Positions 41,806 to 53,103 are shown, counted from the first letter of the stretch. The stretch: DNA of 64,000 nt from Comamonadaceae bacterium (GCA_027483665.1 JAIXUC010000001.1:1-64000), one strand, 5' to 3'. The notes: generated by a model from the sequence alone, not told the origin. Numbers and translations are program-made.

Positions 41806-42387
41806 CTACTGCCGCATCGGCCCGCACAGAACTTCTGGGCTTTGAATCACGTTGCATGCATCGAAGCCTTCTGGCTTGGTGGCACCGCGCGTGGTGCGGA
41901 AGGGGCCGAAGCAGTCGATGCTTTCTTGGTAGATGAGCCAGCGCGTGGTGCAGTCGGTGCTGTCTGTGATGCGCTGTGTCGGGCGCTTGACCACCGGGTT
42001 CGAGCCGGGTGCAGCCGATGCTGGCGTAACAGGCGGCAGCGCTTGGGTTTCGGCCTTCATCCGCGCATCGGCCTCCACCGTTGACCGTTCCTGCACAGCG
42101 CGCAGGTCTGCTTGGCGTTGCAGCGCTTCTTCCTGCTGTTCTGGCGACAGGGCGTCGCGTGCGGAATCGGTGCAGATGGCCGTGGCTTGGTAGTCCTTGG
42201 GTACTTGGTCTGAATACTGGGCTCTGCCGCTGGCGTCCACCCAGTGGCAGATGGGTGTGGCCCACGCGCTTGGAGACGCACTCAAAAGTGGAGCGACGAG
42301 AACTGCGACGAGAAGAAGCCCGACCGACGCCTGTCTTTTGGGCGATGGCGACGAGCAGATGGCAGAGCGGATGACAGAGCGGTCCAT
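41806..42387 (-). CDS. DUF4124-domain periplasmic protein
   Basis: A 193-residue protein with a signal peptide and, directly after it, a DUF4124 domain (ICHWVDASGRAQYSDQVP). The middle is Gln/Ala/Glu-rich and helical (SPEQQEEALQRQADLRAVQE). The C-terminal part has four Cys (DCTTRW, DCFGPF, ACNVIQ, LCGPMRQ) that may form disulfides. The function of the family is unknown. A GTG at 42393 with AAGG upstream is an alternative start six bases earlier. Confidence 0.8.
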   Translation of the reverse strand: MDRSVIRSAICSSPSPKRQASVGLLLVAVLVAPLLSASPSAWATPICHWVDASGRAQYSDQVPKDYQATAICTDSARDALSPEQQEEALQRQADLRAVQERSTVEADARMKAETQALPPVTPASAAPGSNPVVKRPTQRITDSTDCTTRWLIYQESIDCFGPFRTTRGATKPEGFDACNVIQSPEVLCGPMRQ

Positions 42388-42487
42388 GTTCACGGTGGCC
42401 TTGCTGAGAGGGCCAGCGGCTGGCCCAGCGCTTCACCGTATCACCTGGGTCGCGCGCGCTCTGTACGCCAGCACGCGCAGGCCGCGT

Positions 42488-42700
42488 TCAGCCGGCGGCC
42501 GTCAATGGCTTGGGCGTGAAGCCCGCGCCGCGAATGGCCTGTTCCAGTGCGGCAGCACTTGCATCGGGCGCATCGATGCTCACGCGGTGTTCGGCCACGC
42601 TCACTTGGGTGTGTGCAGTCGGTGCAATGCTCGCCACTGCTTTGCGCACGCTGGCTTCGCAGTGTCCGCAGGTCATGTCGTCGATGCGAAATTCAATCAT
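42488..42700 (-). CDS. CopZ-like copper chaperone (HMA domain)
   Basis: A 70-residue HMA-domain protein with the metal site MTCGHCEASV near residue 9 and the fold pattern ending IRGAGFTPKP. It is likely a cytoplasmic Cu(I) carrier handing metal to the divergent P-type ATPase. ATG 42700 has AAGGA eight bases upstream; the in-frame ATG at 42754 would add residues not found in the family. Confidence 0.9.
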   Translation of the reverse strand: MIEFRIDDMTCGHCEASVRKAVASIAPTAHTQVSVAEHRVSIDAPDASAAALEQAIRGAGFTPKPLTAAG

Positions 42701-42823
42701 GGTGTGTCCTTGGTTGTGGGCGGCTTCTGGGCTGATCACAGGGATGGCACGCACAGCACCTAACGCAGCTACCGCACAGATGGCACCCTAACATGAGGCC
42801 ATGCTTCGCAGCAGCACACGCCC

Positions 42824-45130
42824 ATGAACCCTTCTTCCACACCGACACCATCTGAAGCCCAGCCATCTTGGGACTTGTCCATTGGCGGCATGACCTGCGC
42901 TTCTTGCTCGGGGCGGGTCGAGCGAGCCTTGCAAGCCTTGCCCGGCGTGCGCTCGGCCAGCGTCAACCTGGCTACAGAAAAAGCGCACGTCGAAGGCGAA
43001 GCCGGGCTTGCGACCTCCACTGTGCTGGCCGCCGTGGTGCGTGCCGGCTACCAGGCTTGGCTGCCCGACCCAGAGCCCAACGAAGGCGAAGAATCTGGGG
43101 GCGGCCCGGCCGCGCGGGCAGCGGCATCTGCGCGTGCGCGCGCTGGCTGGCACGTGGTGTTCGGGCTGGTGCTCACCGTGCCTTTGCTGTTGCCCATGTT
43201 GCTGCCTGCGCTCGTGCTGTCGCCTTGGGTGCAGTGGCTGTTGGCGACACCGGTTCAGTTTTTTCTGGGCGCGCGCTTTTATGCGGGGGCTTGGCACGCG
43301 CTGCGCGCACGCAGCAGCAACATGGACGTGTTGGTGGCCATCGGCACCAGTGCGGCTTACGGCCTGTCTTTGGTGTTGTGGGCTCAGCACGCGGGCCACA
43401 GCATGCACCCGCACCTCTACTTCGAAGCTTCGGCTTCGGTCATCACGCTGGTGTTGTTGGGCAAGTGGCTGGAAGACCGCGCCAAGCGCGAAACCACACA
43501 GGCCATTCGCGCACTGCAAGCCCTGCGCCCGCGCAGCGCCGTGGTGCGCCAAGACGGCGTCGACGTGACCGTGCCCATCGCCCAAGTGGCCCTGGGCGAT
43601 GTGGTGGTGGTGCCAGCTGGCGAGCGCGTGCCCGTGGATGGCCGGGTGGTCGAAGGCAGCAGCCACGTCGATGAATCGATGATCACGGGCGAGAGCCTGC
43701 CTGTGGCGCGCGGGCCGGGCGACCCGCTGCGCGGCGGCTCGCTCAACGCCGAGGGGCAGCTTTTGGTCAGCACCACGGCTGTGGGCGAGCAAACCACGCT
43801 GGCGCGCATCGTGCACATGGTGGAGTCGGCGCAGGTCGGCAAGGCACCCATTCAGCGTTTGGTAGACCGCATCAGCGCCGTGTTCGTCCCGGTGGTGCTG
43901 GTGTTGGCCGCGCTCACGGGCTTGGGCTGGTGGCTGGGCGGGGCGGGCCTGGAGACAGCGCTCATCAACGCCGTGTCGGTGCTGGTGATCGCCTGCCCCT
44001 GCGCTTTGGGCCTGGCCACACCCACGGCCATCATGGCGGGCACGGGCGTGGCCGCTCGCCACGGCATCCTCATTCAAGACGCCCAGGCGCTGGAACGGGC
44101 GCACCAACTCACCACCGTGGTCTTTGACAAAACCGGCACGCTCACCGAGGGCCGTCCACGGCTGGTGCAATTTCTCGGCGCGCCCGCCGCGCAAGGCCGT
44201 GCCAATGGCCCGGAAGAAGGGCTGCTGTTGTCCTGGGCCGCCGGCCTGCAGCAAGGCAGCGAGCACCCGTTGGCGCAAGCCGTTCTCGCACAAGCGCAGG
44301 CCCAAGGCGTCACAGCAGCGCCAGCAAAAAACCGGGTGGCTGTGGCGGGCCGCGGCGTGCAAGCCGAGATGGGCGGGCACCACTTGGCCTTGGGCAGCAG
44401 CCGCTGGCTGCAAGAGCTGAACATCAACCCATCCGACGCGGGTTGGGGCGAGGCAGCGCAGGCAGCAGAAGCGGCGCGCAACCAGGGCCACAGCGTGTCG
44501 TGGCTGGTAGACCTCGACCAGCGCCAAGCCCTGGCCATGCTGGCTTTTGGCGACACGCTGCGCCCCAGCGCCGCGCCCACGGTGGCCCGGCTGCGCAGCA
44601 TGGGGCTGCGCACCGTGCTGCTGAGCGGCGACAACCCCGGCGCGGCCCGCGCGGTGGCCGACGCTTTGGGGCTGGACGACTGGCAGGCCGAGGTTTTGCC
44701 TGAAGACAAGGTAGCCCGCGTGCGTGCACTGCGCGACGCGGGCGAAGTGGTCGCCATGGTGGGCGATGGCATCAACGACGCACCTGCCCTGGCTGCAGCC
44801 GACGTTGGCATGGCCATGTCGGGCGGCACCGAGGTGGCCATGCAAGCCGCTGGTATCACCTTGATGCACAGCGACCCAGCCCGCGTCGCCGATGCGATAG
44901 AGATCTCCCGGCGCACCGTGCGCACTTTGCGCCGTGGCTTGTTTTGGGCCTTCGCCTACAACGTGGTGGGCATTCCGCTGGCAGCAGCGGGCCTGCTGAC
45001 ACCCATGGCTGCAGGGGCAGCCATGGCGTTGTCCAGCGTGAGTGTGGTGCTCAACGCCTTGAGCTTGCGACGCTGGCGACCCATCGTGGCCGCCAAGGCA
45101 ACGCCCTCAGCGCCCTCAGCGCCCACCTGA
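42824..45130 (+). CDS. copA: Cu(I)-exporting P1B-type ATPase
   Basis: A 768-residue P-type ATPase with one N-terminal HMA domain ([16 protein letters not shown]), eight membrane helices, the CPC transport motif in [13 protein letters not shown], the phosphorylated Asp in [16 protein letters not shown] in the actuator domain, and the hinge [13 protein letters not shown] with these motifs marks a copper/silver exporter. It is divergent from the copZ-like gene across 123 bases; I saw no clear CueR-type dyad there and no cueR gene nearby. It ends 14 bases before the convergent chemoreceptor gene. Confidence 0.95.
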   Translation: MNPSSTPTPSEAQPSWDLSIGGMTCASCSGRVERALQALPGVRSASVNLATEKAHVEGEAGLATSTVLAAVVRAGYQAWLPDPEPNEGEESGGGPAARAAASARARAGWHVVFGLVLTVPLLLPMLLPALVLSPWVQWLLATPVQFFLGARFYAGAWHALRARSSNMDVLVAIGTSAAYGLSLVLWAQHAGHSMHPHLYFEASASVITLVLLGKWLEDRAKRETTQAIRALQALRPRSAVVRQDGVDVTVPIAQVALGDVVVVPAGERVPVDGRVVEGSSHVDESMITGESLPVARGPGDPLRGGSLNAEGQLLVSTTAVGEQTTLARIVHMVESAQVGKAPIQRLVDRISAVFVPVVLVLAALTGLGWWLGGAGLETALINAVSVLVIACPCALGLATPTAIMAGTGVAARHGILIQDAQALERAHQLTTVVFDKTGTLTEGRPRLVQFLGAPAAQGRANGPEEGLLLSWAAGLQQGSEHPLAQAVLAQAQAQGVTAAPAKNRVAVAGRGVQAEMGGHHLALGSSRWLQELNINPSDAGWGEAAQAAEAARNQGHSVSWLVDLDQRQALAMLAFGDTLRPSAAPTVARLRSMGLRTVLLSGDNPGAARAVADALGLDDWQAEVLPEDKVARVRALRDAGEVVAMVGDGINDAPALAAADVGMAMSGGTEVAMQAAGITLMHSDPARVADAIEISRRTVRTLRRGLFWAFAYNVVGIPLAAAGLLTPMAAGAAMALSSVSVVLNALSLRRWRPIVAAKATPSAPSAPT

Positions 45131-45144
45131 GGAAACCACACCGG

Positions 45145-47007
45145 TCAGAAGCTCTCCCAGTCGCCCTCGGCCTGTGTCGCTGTTGCCGGTGGACCTGCCA
45201 AGCGCGGCGCTGAACCACCCGACTTGGTGAAAGCTTTGGCAGGTGGCTTGGCGGCTGAGCCCTTGGCGTCGGCCTTGGCCAGTGGCGTCGGCGCAGGGGC
45301 ACCGTGTGGTTTGCTCGACGCGGCGCCAGAAGACAAGGCCGAGGCGGGTCGTTTGCCCGCCAAGCTGGTCGCGGGCTTCGGCGAAAAGGCCGAGGCCGAA
45401 CGCGCCGGAGAAGAAACCGCCGCGCTCTGAGAAGAAGAAGCTGACACGCCGAGCGCAGGCGCCATGCCCGCCGACAAGCGGAACACCGAGACCGCCTCGG
45501 ACAAGCTGCGCGCCTGATCGCGCAGGCTTTGCGCTGCTGCTGCGCTTTGCTCGACCAGTGCCGCGTTCTGCTGTGTCATTTGGTCGAGCTGATTCACCGC
45601 TTGGTTGATCTGGCCGATGCCGTCACTTTGTTCAGAGGCAGCAGCCGTGATCTCGCCGATGGTGTCGCTGACCCGCCGCACGCCCTGCACGATGTCTTGC
45701 ATGGCCTGGCCTGCCTCGCCCACCAAACGGCTGCCGCCCTCCACCTTTTCCACGCTGGCCTGAATGAGCGACTTGATTTCTTTGGCCGCATCTGCGCTGC
45801 GTCCGGCCAGGCTGCGTACCTCGGTGGCCACCACCGCAAAGCCCCTGCCCTGCTCGCCGGCACGGGCTGCTTCCACTGCAGCGTTCAAGGCCAGGATGTT
45901 GGTCTGGAAGGCGATGCCGTCGATGACGCTGATGATGTCGGAGATCTTGCGGCTGCTGGCGCTGATGTCGTCCATCGTGTGGACCACTTGGCTCATCACC
46001 TCGCCGCCCTTGCCAGCAGCCTGCGCAGCGGCGGCAGACATTTGGTTGGCTTGCTGGGCAGACTCTGCACTTTGCCGCACGGTGGCCGTCAGCTCTTCCA
46101 TGCTGGAGGCGGTTTCCTCCAGATTGCTGGCGGTCTGCTCGGTGCGCGCACTGAGGTCGTGGTTGCCCTGTGCAATTTCTGTGCTGGCGACTTCGATGCT
46201 GTCGCTGGTTTGACGGATTTGCCCCACGACGCGGCTGATGCTTTGTTGCATGCGAGCCAAAGAGGCCAGCAGTTGACCGATCTCGTCGCGCCGGTCTGAA
46301 CGCAACTCCCGGCTCAAGTCTCCCTGCGCAACGGCATCTGCAAAAGCAACCGCTTCGTGGAGCGGGGCCGTGACGGAGCGGCCAATGGACCATGCCACCC
46401 ACACGCCAATCAGCGCCGCCAAGACACCCAAACCGACGATAACCATCGTGTCGGAGCTCAGCTCGGCCCTGACGATTCCCACGCGGGCGTCTACCAACTC
46501 GTGCTCGTAGGCTTTGAAGTCTTGTTGCGCTGCCATGTAGGCGTTGGCGGCTGGCATCAACTTGCTGTTGAGCAGGTCGCTGGCAGCCGCTGCATCGCCA
46601 CCTTTGGCTACCTGAAAGTATTCATTGCGCGCTGCGAGGTAGGCCGCTCGGCCCTCCGCCGCCTTGGCAAACAAGGCCTTTCCTTTTTCCGAGCGCAGGC
46701 CGGCCTCCAGCTCTTTCTGAATTTTGTTGACCTGCTCGGTGGTCTGCGCAATCTGTGGCGCAAAGAAGGCTTGGAGTTCAGGGTTGTTGCCCGATTTCGC
46801 AATAGCCAGCACGCGGCTGACGTTCAACTGCGTCGCCGCAGCCCACTCATCGCTCTGAAAGACCACGTTCTGCACCTGCACCACACTCTCCAGGCTGTTG
46901 GCCATGCCGCGCAACCCAAAGATCGATGCTGCTGTCAAAGCGACCAGAAGTGCCAATACCGCCCCAAAGCCAAGGCCTAGTCTGAGGCCGATGCGCAGGT
47001 TGTTCAT
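45145..47007 (-). CDS. Methyl-accepting chemotaxis protein (Tsr/Tar class)
   Basis: A 620-residue chemoreceptor: TM1 at about residues 8-30, a four-helix-bundle periplasmic domain to about 185, TM2, HAMP ([20 protein letters not shown]), and a signalling domain with the tip [20 protein letters not shown]. The C-terminus is a low-complexity Ala/Lys/Pro linker ending GDWESF, similar to the NWETF tether that docks CheR and CheB in enterobacterial receptors. ATG 47007 has AGGAAC upstream; the long in-frame extension to 47490 is antisense to the next gene. The ligand is unknown. Confidence 0.93.
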   Translation of the reverse strand: MNNLRIGLRLGLGFGAVLALLVALTAASIFGLRGMANSLESVVQVQNVVFQSDEWAAATQLNVSRVLAIAKSGNNPELQAFFAPQIAQTTEQVNKIQKELEAGLRSEKGKALFAKAAEGRAAYLAARNEYFQVAKGGDAAAASDLLNSKLMPAANAYMAAQQDFKAYEHELVDARVGIVRAELSSDTMVIVGLGVLAALIGVWVAWSIGRSVTAPLHEAVAFADAVAQGDLSRELRSDRRDEIGQLLASLARMQQSISRVVGQIRQTSDSIEVASTEIAQGNHDLSARTEQTASNLEETASSMEELTATVRQSAESAQQANQMSAAAAQAAGKGGEVMSQVVHTMDDISASSRKISDIISVIDGIAFQTNILALNAAVEAARAGEQGRGFAVVATEVRSLAGRSADAAKEIKSLIQASVEKVEGGSRLVGEAGQAMQDIVQGVRRVSDTIGEITAAASEQSDGIGQINQAVNQLDQMTQQNAALVEQSAAAAQSLRDQARSLSEAVSVFRLSAGMAPALGVSASSSQSAAVSSPARSASAFSPKPATSLAGKRPASALSSGAASSKPHGAPAPTPLAKADAKGSAAKPPAKAFTKSGGSAPRLAGPPATATQAEGDWESF

Positions 47008-47341
47008 AGCTCGGTTCCTATGGTGTTGTTCTTCAGAGAAAACACTTGGTCGACAGGTCGGTGGTCCGACTTTTTGTTCATGCACCGCCGCTCTTTCGCC
47101 AAACGCGTGGGCATGATGCTCTGAAAGAAGGTGAAATGCACCTATTAAATAAAGGGGTTTTCCGGGGGTACTGTGCAGCAGTAGACGGTGCCCGCAGAAG
47201 GGTGCTGGTGGACCAGCGGCGACCGCTTCCTTGTTGATATGGCCAGTGAATGATCGCAAGACCGTGCGCGTCAATCGTTGGCCCTTGACCACGCCATAGC
47301 CCTTGAACGGACCGCACAATTCGCTACTCCCCCAGATCAGC
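47008..47341. other. Divergent regulatory region between chemoreceptor and GGDEF-EAL genes
   Basis: About 330 bases between two divergent signalling genes. It includes an AT-rich stretch (CTATTAAATAAAGG) near 47150 and a short dyad ACTG-TGCAG-CAGT near 47170-47182. No flagellar sigma-28 or sigma-54 promoter was recognised. No gene is supported here. Confidence 0.4.
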
Positions 47342-50300
47342 ATGCACGGCGCACCTTCAACACCGCACAGGACACGGCCAGCCTCGGCAGAGAGGCGCAG
47401 GTCGCACCTGCCGGCAGCCGCCTTGGCCTTGCTGAGCTGGGCGTGGGTGCTGCTTGGAGCGAGCGGCCTCGCCGCGGCCCAAACAAACAAGCCTGAGCAA
47501 ACCTTGCGTGTGGGCGTCTACGACAACCCACCCAAAGTTTTTCAGCTGCCCGATGGCCAAGCCACGGGCAGCTTCATAGAGCTGCTGCGTGAGATAGCCA
47601 AAGTGGAGTCATGGCAGTTGCAGTTCGTGCCCTGCGAGTGGGAGGCATGCCTGCAGATGCTGCAACGCGGCGAACTCGACTTGATGCCCGATGTGGCGCC
47701 CAGCGCATCGCCATCGGCAAAACTCGACTTTCACCAGCAACCCGCCATGCACAGCTGGTCACAGCTGTACAGCCTACCCGGGCTGCGCATGGAGTCAGTG
47801 CTGGATTTAGACAACAAAAGCGTTGCGGTGCTGAGCGGCAGCGTCCAGGCTGAGGCGCTCAGGCAGATGCTGACGGGTTTCAACATCCGTTTTTCTGTCG
47901 TGCCAGCCGGCTCGCACATGCAAGCCTTCGAGTTGACACGCTCTGGCATGGCAGACGTAGCTGCCACGAGCTATCACTTTGGCGACTATCGGTCCAAAGA
48001 GTTCGGCCTCGTGCGCACGCCGGTGGTGTTCCAGGCCACCGCGCTCTATTTCGCCACCGGCCAGCAGCGCCACCCAGACGTGCTCGCTGCCATCGACCGG
48101 CGCCTGGAGGCCTGGATACCCGATGCAGAGTCGCCCTACCACCGGGTGCTGCGCAGCTGGGGCATGCAAAACACCGAAGCCCCGGTGTCGGGGTTGCTGC
48201 GCGACGCAGTGACCGCCGTGCTGCTGTTGGGGGTGCTGCCGATTCTGGGCGTGCTGTGGCTGCGCCGCAGCGTGCGCCTGTCCACGCAGGCGCTGCGGCA
48301 ATCCAACGATCAATTGCAAGCCACTCTGCGGGCGGTGCCCGATGTGATGCTGGAGTTGGACGAATCGGGCACTTACCACGAGGTTCATGCAGCAAGGCCC
48401 GAGCTGTTGATCAAGCCTTCACAAGCCATCCTCGGAAGGCGCCTAGAAGACACGCTGCCTGCCGCTGCTGCTGACACCTGCAAGCGAGCACTCCAGGAGG
48501 CACACGAACAGGGTGTGTCCAGCGGTCACCTGATTGTCTTGCCCCTGCCACAAGGCGAGCGTTGGTTCGAGCTGTCGGTCGCGCGCAAAGACATGCCAGA
48601 AGGCTCGGCCGCGCGCTTTGTCATGCTCTCGCGTGACGTCACCGAACGCCAGCAGGCGCAGGCTGAACTGACGCAACTCACCGAGCTGTATGCGGCCATC
48701 AGCCAGTGCAACGAGGCTATCGTGCGGAGCACCAGCCAGCAAGACATGTTGCAAAGGGTGTGCCGCGCGGCCGTAGACCATGGCGGCATGGCCATGGCCT
48801 GGGTGGGCCTGATCGATGCGGACGGCGCGCGCGTCAGCCCGGTGGCGGCTTACGGCGAGGCCATCGATTTCTTGCAAGGCATCGAGGTGCGGCTGACCGG
48901 CGACAGCCCGACCGGCAAAGGCCCCACGGCCACAGCCGTGCGCTCAGACCAGCCCTATTGGTGCCAGAACTTTCAAGCAGACCCGCGCTTGGCTTACTGG
49001 CACGAAAAAAGCCGCGCCTTCGGCTGGGCAGCACTGGCCTCGGTGCCGCTGCACTTGCAAGGCCAGGTCACTGGCGTGCTGGTGCTGTACGCCAGCAGAA
49101 CCGACGCGTTCGACGACCCTGCACAACAACTGCTGCTGCGCATGGCCGGTAACCTCGATGTGGCGCTGGAGCGCTACCACTTGCAGGCTGAGCGCGAACG
49201 CCTGACGCAACAGATCGTCGACAGTGAAGAGCAGTACCGCGAGCTCACCGAGTCCATCAACGATGTGATTTGGACGCAAGACGTGCAAACCATGCGCTAC
49301 CTCTACATCAGCCCTGCGGTGCAGCGACTGCGCGGCTTCACGGCACAAGAACTGATGGCCGAACGCGGCGGCGCATTCATGCGGCCAGAAGACGCCGAGC
49401 GGCTGCACCGCCAACTTGCCCAAGATGTGGCCGACTTCGAGGCGGGCCGGCGCAGCACGCACGACGTGCGCCTGACCGAGCTGGAATTGCCACGCAAGGA
49501 CGCTGGCTTTGTATGGGTTGAGATCATTACCAACGTGGTGCGCCGGCCCCGCACCGGGCGCTTGGAAATTCACGGCGTCACGCGCGACATCAGCGAGCGC
49601 AAAACAGCGCAGGCACGCATCACCCACCTGGCCGAATTCGACCACCTCACAGGCCTGCCCAACCGGGCTCAGTTGCGCCGGCTGTTCGAGCAAGCGCTGG
49701 CCCTGGCGCAGCGTGCAGAACAGCCAGTGGCCGTGCTGTTTTTGGACCTTGACCATTTCAAGCACATCAACGACTCGCTGGGCCACGACGTCGGCGATCA
49801 GCTGCTGGTTCAAATGGCGCAGCGCCTACAGGCGGGAAGGCGCTCGTCCGACGTGTGCTGCCGCATGGGCGGTGACGAATTCATTTTGGTGCTGCCCGAC
49901 ACGGACGCGCCGGGTGCTGCGCAAACCGCCCGACGCCTGCTGGAACGCATTGCGGAACCTTTTGTTGTCGGCAGCCATGAAATCGCCAGTGGCGCCTCTG
50001 TGGGCATTGCCATGTTTCCGCACGATGGCAACGACATGGACACCTTGCTGCGCAACGCCGACGTGGCCATGTACCAGGCCAAGTCCGGGGGCCGACAAGA
50101 CTTCCGCTTTTTCACGCCCGAGATGCAAGCCCGCTCTGACCGCACCCTGGCGTTGTCGACCGCGCTCACTCAAGCACTGGCCCGACAACAGTTCAGCTTG
50201 CACTACCAACCACTGATTGACCTGCATTCCGGTGCTGTGGTGGGCGCGGAGGCTTTGCTCAGGTGGCAACACCCGCAGTTAGGCGCCGTCTCTCCAGCAG

Positions 50301-50941
50301 AGTTCATACCGATTGCAGAGAACAACGGCCAGATCTTGGCGATTGGCGACTGGGTTTTGCACGAAGCTGCCCAGCAAGCCAGTCGGTGGGCGCAGGGCGG
50401 CACACCACTGACGGTGGCCGTCAACATCTCGGCCGTTCAGTTCCGCCGGCCCGATTTTGCGCAGCGCGTAGCCGCCGCTTTGGCCAGCAGCCAGCTTCCA
50501 CCGCAGTGGCTGGAGTTGGAGCTGACCGAGTCCATCGCCATGGGCGACCCAAAGGCCGCAGGCCTCACCATGGACCAACTGCACGACCTGGGCGTGCGCT
50601 TGGCGATTGACGACTTCGGCACAGGCTATTCGTCGCTGGGCTATCTGCGCCGCCTGCGCTTCCACAAACTCAAGATCGACCAGAGCTTTGTGCGCGATAT
50701 TGGCCAAGATAACGACGACGAAGCCATCATCATCGCCATCATTGGTCTGGCTCACAGCCTGGGCTTGAGTACGCTTGCAGAAGGCGTCGAAACACCCGAG
50801 CAGGCCCGCTTTCTGCGAACCCACGGCTGCCAGTACATGCAGGGCTTTCAAATCAGCCCTGCGCTGCACGTTAAGCACTTTGAACGCTTCCTGCGGGAAC
50901 ACCAACCCAGCCCCCACGGACCTAGGGCCCTCGTGAATTGA
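47342..50941 (+). CDS. Periplasmic-sensor (SBP_bac_3) PAS-GAF-PAS-GGDEF-EAL protein
   Basis: About 1199 residues. Signal peptide (ending GLAAAQT), an amino-acid-binding-type solute domain (about 45-265: [34 protein letters not shown]), one membrane segment (about 280-305), PAS, GAF (about 440-610), PAS, GGDEF with intact RMGGDEF and RxxD site RSSD, then EAL with intact AEALLRW, ELTESI and [12 protein letters not shown]. It should sense a periplasmic ligand and make or break c-di-GMP. The start is uncertain: an in-frame TTG at 47303 is possible and neither start has a ribosome binding site. Divergent from the chemoreceptor gene. Confidence 0.92.
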   Translation: MHGAPSTPHRTRPASAERRRSHLPAAALALLSWAWVLLGASGLAAAQTNKPEQTLRVGVYDNPPKVFQLPDGQATGSFIELLREIAKVESWQLQFVPCEWEACLQMLQRGELDLMPDVAPSASPSAKLDFHQQPAMHSWSQLYSLPGLRMESVLDLDNKSVAVLSGSVQAEALRQMLTGFNIRFSVVPAGSHMQAFELTRSGMADVAATSYHFGDYRSKEFGLVRTPVVFQATALYFATGQQRHPDVLAAIDRRLEAWIPDAESPYHRVLRSWGMQNTEAPVSGLLRDAVTAVLLLGVLPILGVLWLRRSVRLSTQALRQSNDQLQATLRAVPDVMLELDESGTYHEVHAARPELLIKPSQAILGRRLEDTLPAAAADTCKRALQEAHEQGVSSGHLIVLPLPQGERWFELSVARKDMPEGSAARFVMLSRDVTERQQAQAELTQLTELYAAISQCNEAIVRSTSQQDMLQRVCRAAVDHGGMAMAWVGLIDADGARVSPVAAYGEAIDFLQGIEVRLTGDSPTGKGPTATAVRSDQPYWCQNFQADPRLAYWHEKSRAFGWAALASVPLHLQGQVTGVLVLYASRTDAFDDPAQQLLLRMAGNLDVALERYHLQAERERLTQQIVDSEEQYRELTESINDVIWTQDVQTMRYLYISPAVQRLRGFTAQELMAERGGAFMRPEDAERLHRQLAQDVADFEAGRRSTHDVRLTELELPRKDAGFVWVEIITNVVRRPRTGRLEIHGVTRDISERKTAQARITHLAEFDHLTGLPNRAQLRRLFEQALALAQRAEQPVAVLFLDLDHFKHINDSLGHDVGDQLLVQMAQRLQAGRRSSDVCCRMGGDEFILVLPDTDAPGAAQTARRLLERIAEPFVVGSHEIASGASVGIAMFPHDGNDMDTLLRNADVAMYQAKSGGRQDFRFFTPEMQARSDRTLALSTALTQALARQQFSLHYQPLIDLHSGAVVGAEALLRWQHPQLGAVSPAEFIPIAENNGQILAIGDWVLHEAAQQASRWAQGGTPLTVAVNISAVQFRRPDFAQRVAAALASSQLPPQWLELELTESIAMGDPKAAGLTMDQLHDLGVRLAIDDFGTGYSSLGYLRRLRFHKLKIDQSFVRDIGQDNDDEAIIIAIIGLAHSLGLSTLAEGVETPEQARFLRTHGCQYMQGFQISPALHVKHFERFLREHQPSPHGPRALVN

Positions 50942-51041
50942 GGTTGCCCACTGACGCGGCTGCACTCTTTTTTGCAGCCATCTACAGTGCCGGGCTTTGG
51001 GCACCAGCCCACCACCAGAACTGAAACCCGAAGAGGCCTTC

Positions 51042-51416
51042 ATGATCATTGCGCTGTGGTTGTTTACTTTGGTGTTGGTCGGGCTTTGGACCCTGACGGC
51101 GGCGCTTGCCGCGGCGGGTCTTGGCTGGCTCATCTCCCAGGCGCCCGTCGCGGCGGACTGGGCGGCCAAGGCAGCCAGCCTGCCGATGCCACCTTGGCTC
51201 GGCCTTTGGATGGACCCAGCTTTGGCCGAATGGACACGACAACTCGCTGTCCAAGGCCTGCAAGGCATGTCTGCGGTGTTGCCTTGGCTGCAGCCCGTGC
51301 TCGGCTGGTTGGTTCCGCTGACCTGGGTGGTCTGGGGCCTGGGGCTGGTCGGACTGTTGGGTCTGGCTGCGGTCGGGCACTGGGCCGCGCTTCGTTGGAA
51401 GCGCCGGCGCGTTTAA
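51042..51416 (+). CDS. Small two-helix membrane protein
   Basis: A 124-residue protein I do not recognise. It has an N-terminal hydrophobic helix (MIIALWLFTLVLVGLWTLTA), an amphipathic Trp-rich middle, a second hydrophobic stretch (WVVWGLGLVGLLGLAAV) and a basic end (RWKRRRV). AGAGG lies before the ATG at 51042. It follows the GGDEF-EAL gene by 100 bases and precedes the DUF457-type gene by 26, so it is probably cotranscribed with the latter. Confidence 0.65.
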   Translation: MIIALWLFTLVLVGLWTLTAALAAAGLGWLISQAPVAADWAAKAASLPMPPWLGLWMDPALAEWTRQLAVQGLQGMSAVLPWLQPVLGWLVPLTWVVWGLGLVGLLGLAAVGHWAALRWKRRRV

Positions 51417-51442
51417 AGCCACGATCCTGAGGCATTTGGTTC

Positions 51443-52636
51443 ATGGACACACTCACCCACGCCTTGTCGGGCGCATTGGTTGCGCGGGTCATCGCAGCAC
51501 GGCGCGCTGACACCGCAGCGCCCCTCCTGCAAAGCGCAGCCGATCCCACTCAGCCGATCGCCGGCCGCTTGAGTGCGCCTTGGGACCATCAACCGGGCCA
51601 CCCTGCGCCATGGCAGTGCGTATTGGTGGGCCTGGTTGCCGGTGCCTTCCCCGACATCGATGTGCTGGCACAGGTTTGGGGCGACGTGGCCTACCTTCTC
51701 AACCACAGAGGCGTGACGCACTCGGTGCTGATGCTCCCCCTTTGGGCTTGGCTGGTCTCCTGGGTCATGTCATGGTGCTTTGCAGTCACGCGACAACAGC
51801 GCGGTGGCTGGAAGAGTCTGTATCTGGTGGCACTGGGGGGCATTGCTATTCACATTGCAGGCGACTGGATCACGCAGTTCGGCACCATGCTGCTGGCACC
51901 CGTTTCCAGCCAGCGCTTTGGGCTGGGGGCCATGTTCATCATCGACCTGAGCTTCAGTGGCTTGTTGCTGGCAGGCGCTGTTTTGGCGGCGTGGTGGCCC
52001 AAACAGCGCTGGCCTGCCGCACTGGGCCTGCTGGCGGCCAGCGCCTGGGTGGTGCTGGCATGGGTGGGGCAGACGCAAGCCTTGGCTGTGGGCGAGCGCA
52101 AAGCGCAGGCTTTGGGCCTGAAGCCCACCGCTGGTGAAATCGTGGTCATGCCGCGCCCGGCCTCGCCTTTCAATTGGACGGTCTCTGTGTTCGATGGACA
52201 GCGCTACCACGTGGCCCACGTCAACACGCGCCGCACTGAGCCCCTGCAGGTGGGGCCCGATGCCAACTTCATTCAGCGCTTTTCTGCGCCTTACCAACCC
52301 GAACGGCTGCTGGCATGGCGCGTGGTGCCTCAGTTCGGGGGGGACGAAACGCCGCCATGGGTGCGCCAACTCTGGGCTGCGCCCGGCTTTGACTTCTTCC
52401 GCTGGTTTGCACAAACACCGGCGTTGTTGACTGCCACAGAGTCCAGTACGCTGGCCAATGGACAAACCCGGGTCGAGCGCTGCGCCTGGTTTCGCGACAT
52501 GCGCTTTGAGTTTCCAGGTCGCGAAGAAGGACCATTTCGCTACGGCGTGTGCCGCGCCTCGCCAAACCAGTCGAACACGGGCGCTGGCGATCGGATTTAC
52601 AAACTCGAGGGTGAGCAGCGCGTGCAGGTGCGCTGA
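51443..52636 (+). CDS. Membrane-bound metal-dependent hydrolase (DUF457/YdjM family)
   Basis: A 397-residue protein. The N-terminal half has the DUF457 marks MDTLTHALSGA, GAFPDIDVL and NHRGVTHSVLMLPLW within about five membrane helices; the His and Asp residues form a putative metal site. The C-terminal 190 residues are soluble and without a recognised domain. Family activity is poorly established, with links to DNA-damage response in some bacteria. Longer than the common 200-residue members, but full-length homologues of this size occur. Confidence 0.8.
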   Translation: MDTLTHALSGALVARVIAARRADTAAPLLQSAADPTQPIAGRLSAPWDHQPGHPAPWQCVLVGLVAGAFPDIDVLAQVWGDVAYLLNHRGVTHSVLMLPLWAWLVSWVMSWCFAVTRQQRGGWKSLYLVALGGIAIHIAGDWITQFGTMLLAPVSSQRFGLGAMFIIDLSFSGLLLAGAVLAAWWPKQRWPAALGLLAASAWVVLAWVGQTQALAVGERKAQALGLKPTAGEIVVMPRPASPFNWTVSVFDGQRYHVAHVNTRRTEPLQVGPDANFIQRFSAPYQPERLLAWRVVPQFGGDETPPWVRQLWAAPGFDFFRWFAQTPALLTATESSTLANGQTRVERCAWFRDMRFEFPGREEGPFRYGVCRASPNQSNTGAGDRIYKLEGEQRVQVR

Positions 52637-52754
52637 AGGTCTGGTTCGGGCCGTGCTGGAGCCCCGCCGTCACATGGCCTATAACCCAGCGCGGCGCGTG
52701 GAGACTGTTTATTACCCAACAATGCGCGCTGTTTTAACCACTAGGAGACTTTTC

Positions 52755-52991
52755 ATGCGTTCCATCATTGCTACGGCCTTGTTTGTTGCCAGCGGTGCCG
52801 CCTTCGCTGGCAACTGCCCCGTCGAAATGAAAGCCATCGATGCCAAGCTGGCCACGAAGCCCACCATCGCTGCTGCAGACATGACCAAAGTTCAAACGCT
52901 GCGTGCAGACGGCGAGCGTTTCCACAAGGAAGGCAAGCACGCCGAATCGATGAAGGCACTGGGCGACGCCAAGAAAATTCTGGGTCTCTGA
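52755..52991 (+). CDS. Small secreted protein
   Basis: A 78-residue protein with a clear signal peptide (MRSIIATALFVASGAAFAG) and a short helical mature part (DMTKVQTLRADGERFHKEGK, then AESMKALGDAKKILGL). The mature part resembles a single tetratricopeptide-like hairpin. Function unknown. AGGAG lies seven bases before the ATG. A strong terminator follows 22 bases after the stop, so it is a single-gene or end-of-operon transcript. Confidence 0.75.
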   Translation: MRSIIATALFVASGAAFAGNCPVEMKAIDAKLATKPTIAAADMTKVQTLRADGERFHKEGKHAESMKALGDAKKILGL

Positions 52992-53013
52992 TCCAGCGTT
53001 GGCGCTTCCCGAA

Positions 53014-53048
53014 GGGCCACACCTGCACAGGGTGTGGCCCTTTTTTTT
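53014..53048 (+). terminator. Rho-independent terminator
   Basis: GGGCCACACC-TGCACAG-GGTGTGGCCC is a perfect ten-base stem directly followed by eight T. It closes the small secreted protein gene and separates it from the ccm operon starting at 53104. Confidence 0.93.
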
Positions 53049-53103
53049 GCAGGGTTTGGCCTGTCGTGACAGTTGCAAGTGTCAACTACCATCGACCCGT
53101 CCG

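Noticed and set aside
42701-42823. CueR-type promoter between copZ and copA
   Set aside because: No ACCTTCC/GGAAGGT-like dyad with a long spacer could be found.
42801-42827. Nine-codon upstream ORF overlapping the copA start by ATGA
   Set aside because: Its GAGG is only two bases from the ATG, too close for a ribosome binding site, and nothing else supports a leader peptide.
42788-44869. 693-codon ORF antisense to copA
   Set aside because: Shadow of the ATPase gene; composition is His/Gln/Arg-rich without a domain.
46990-47240. c-di-GMP riboswitch upstream of the chemoreceptor or GGDEF-EAL gene
   Set aside because: The conserved GEMM core sequences were not seen; only an AT-rich tract and a short dyad are present.
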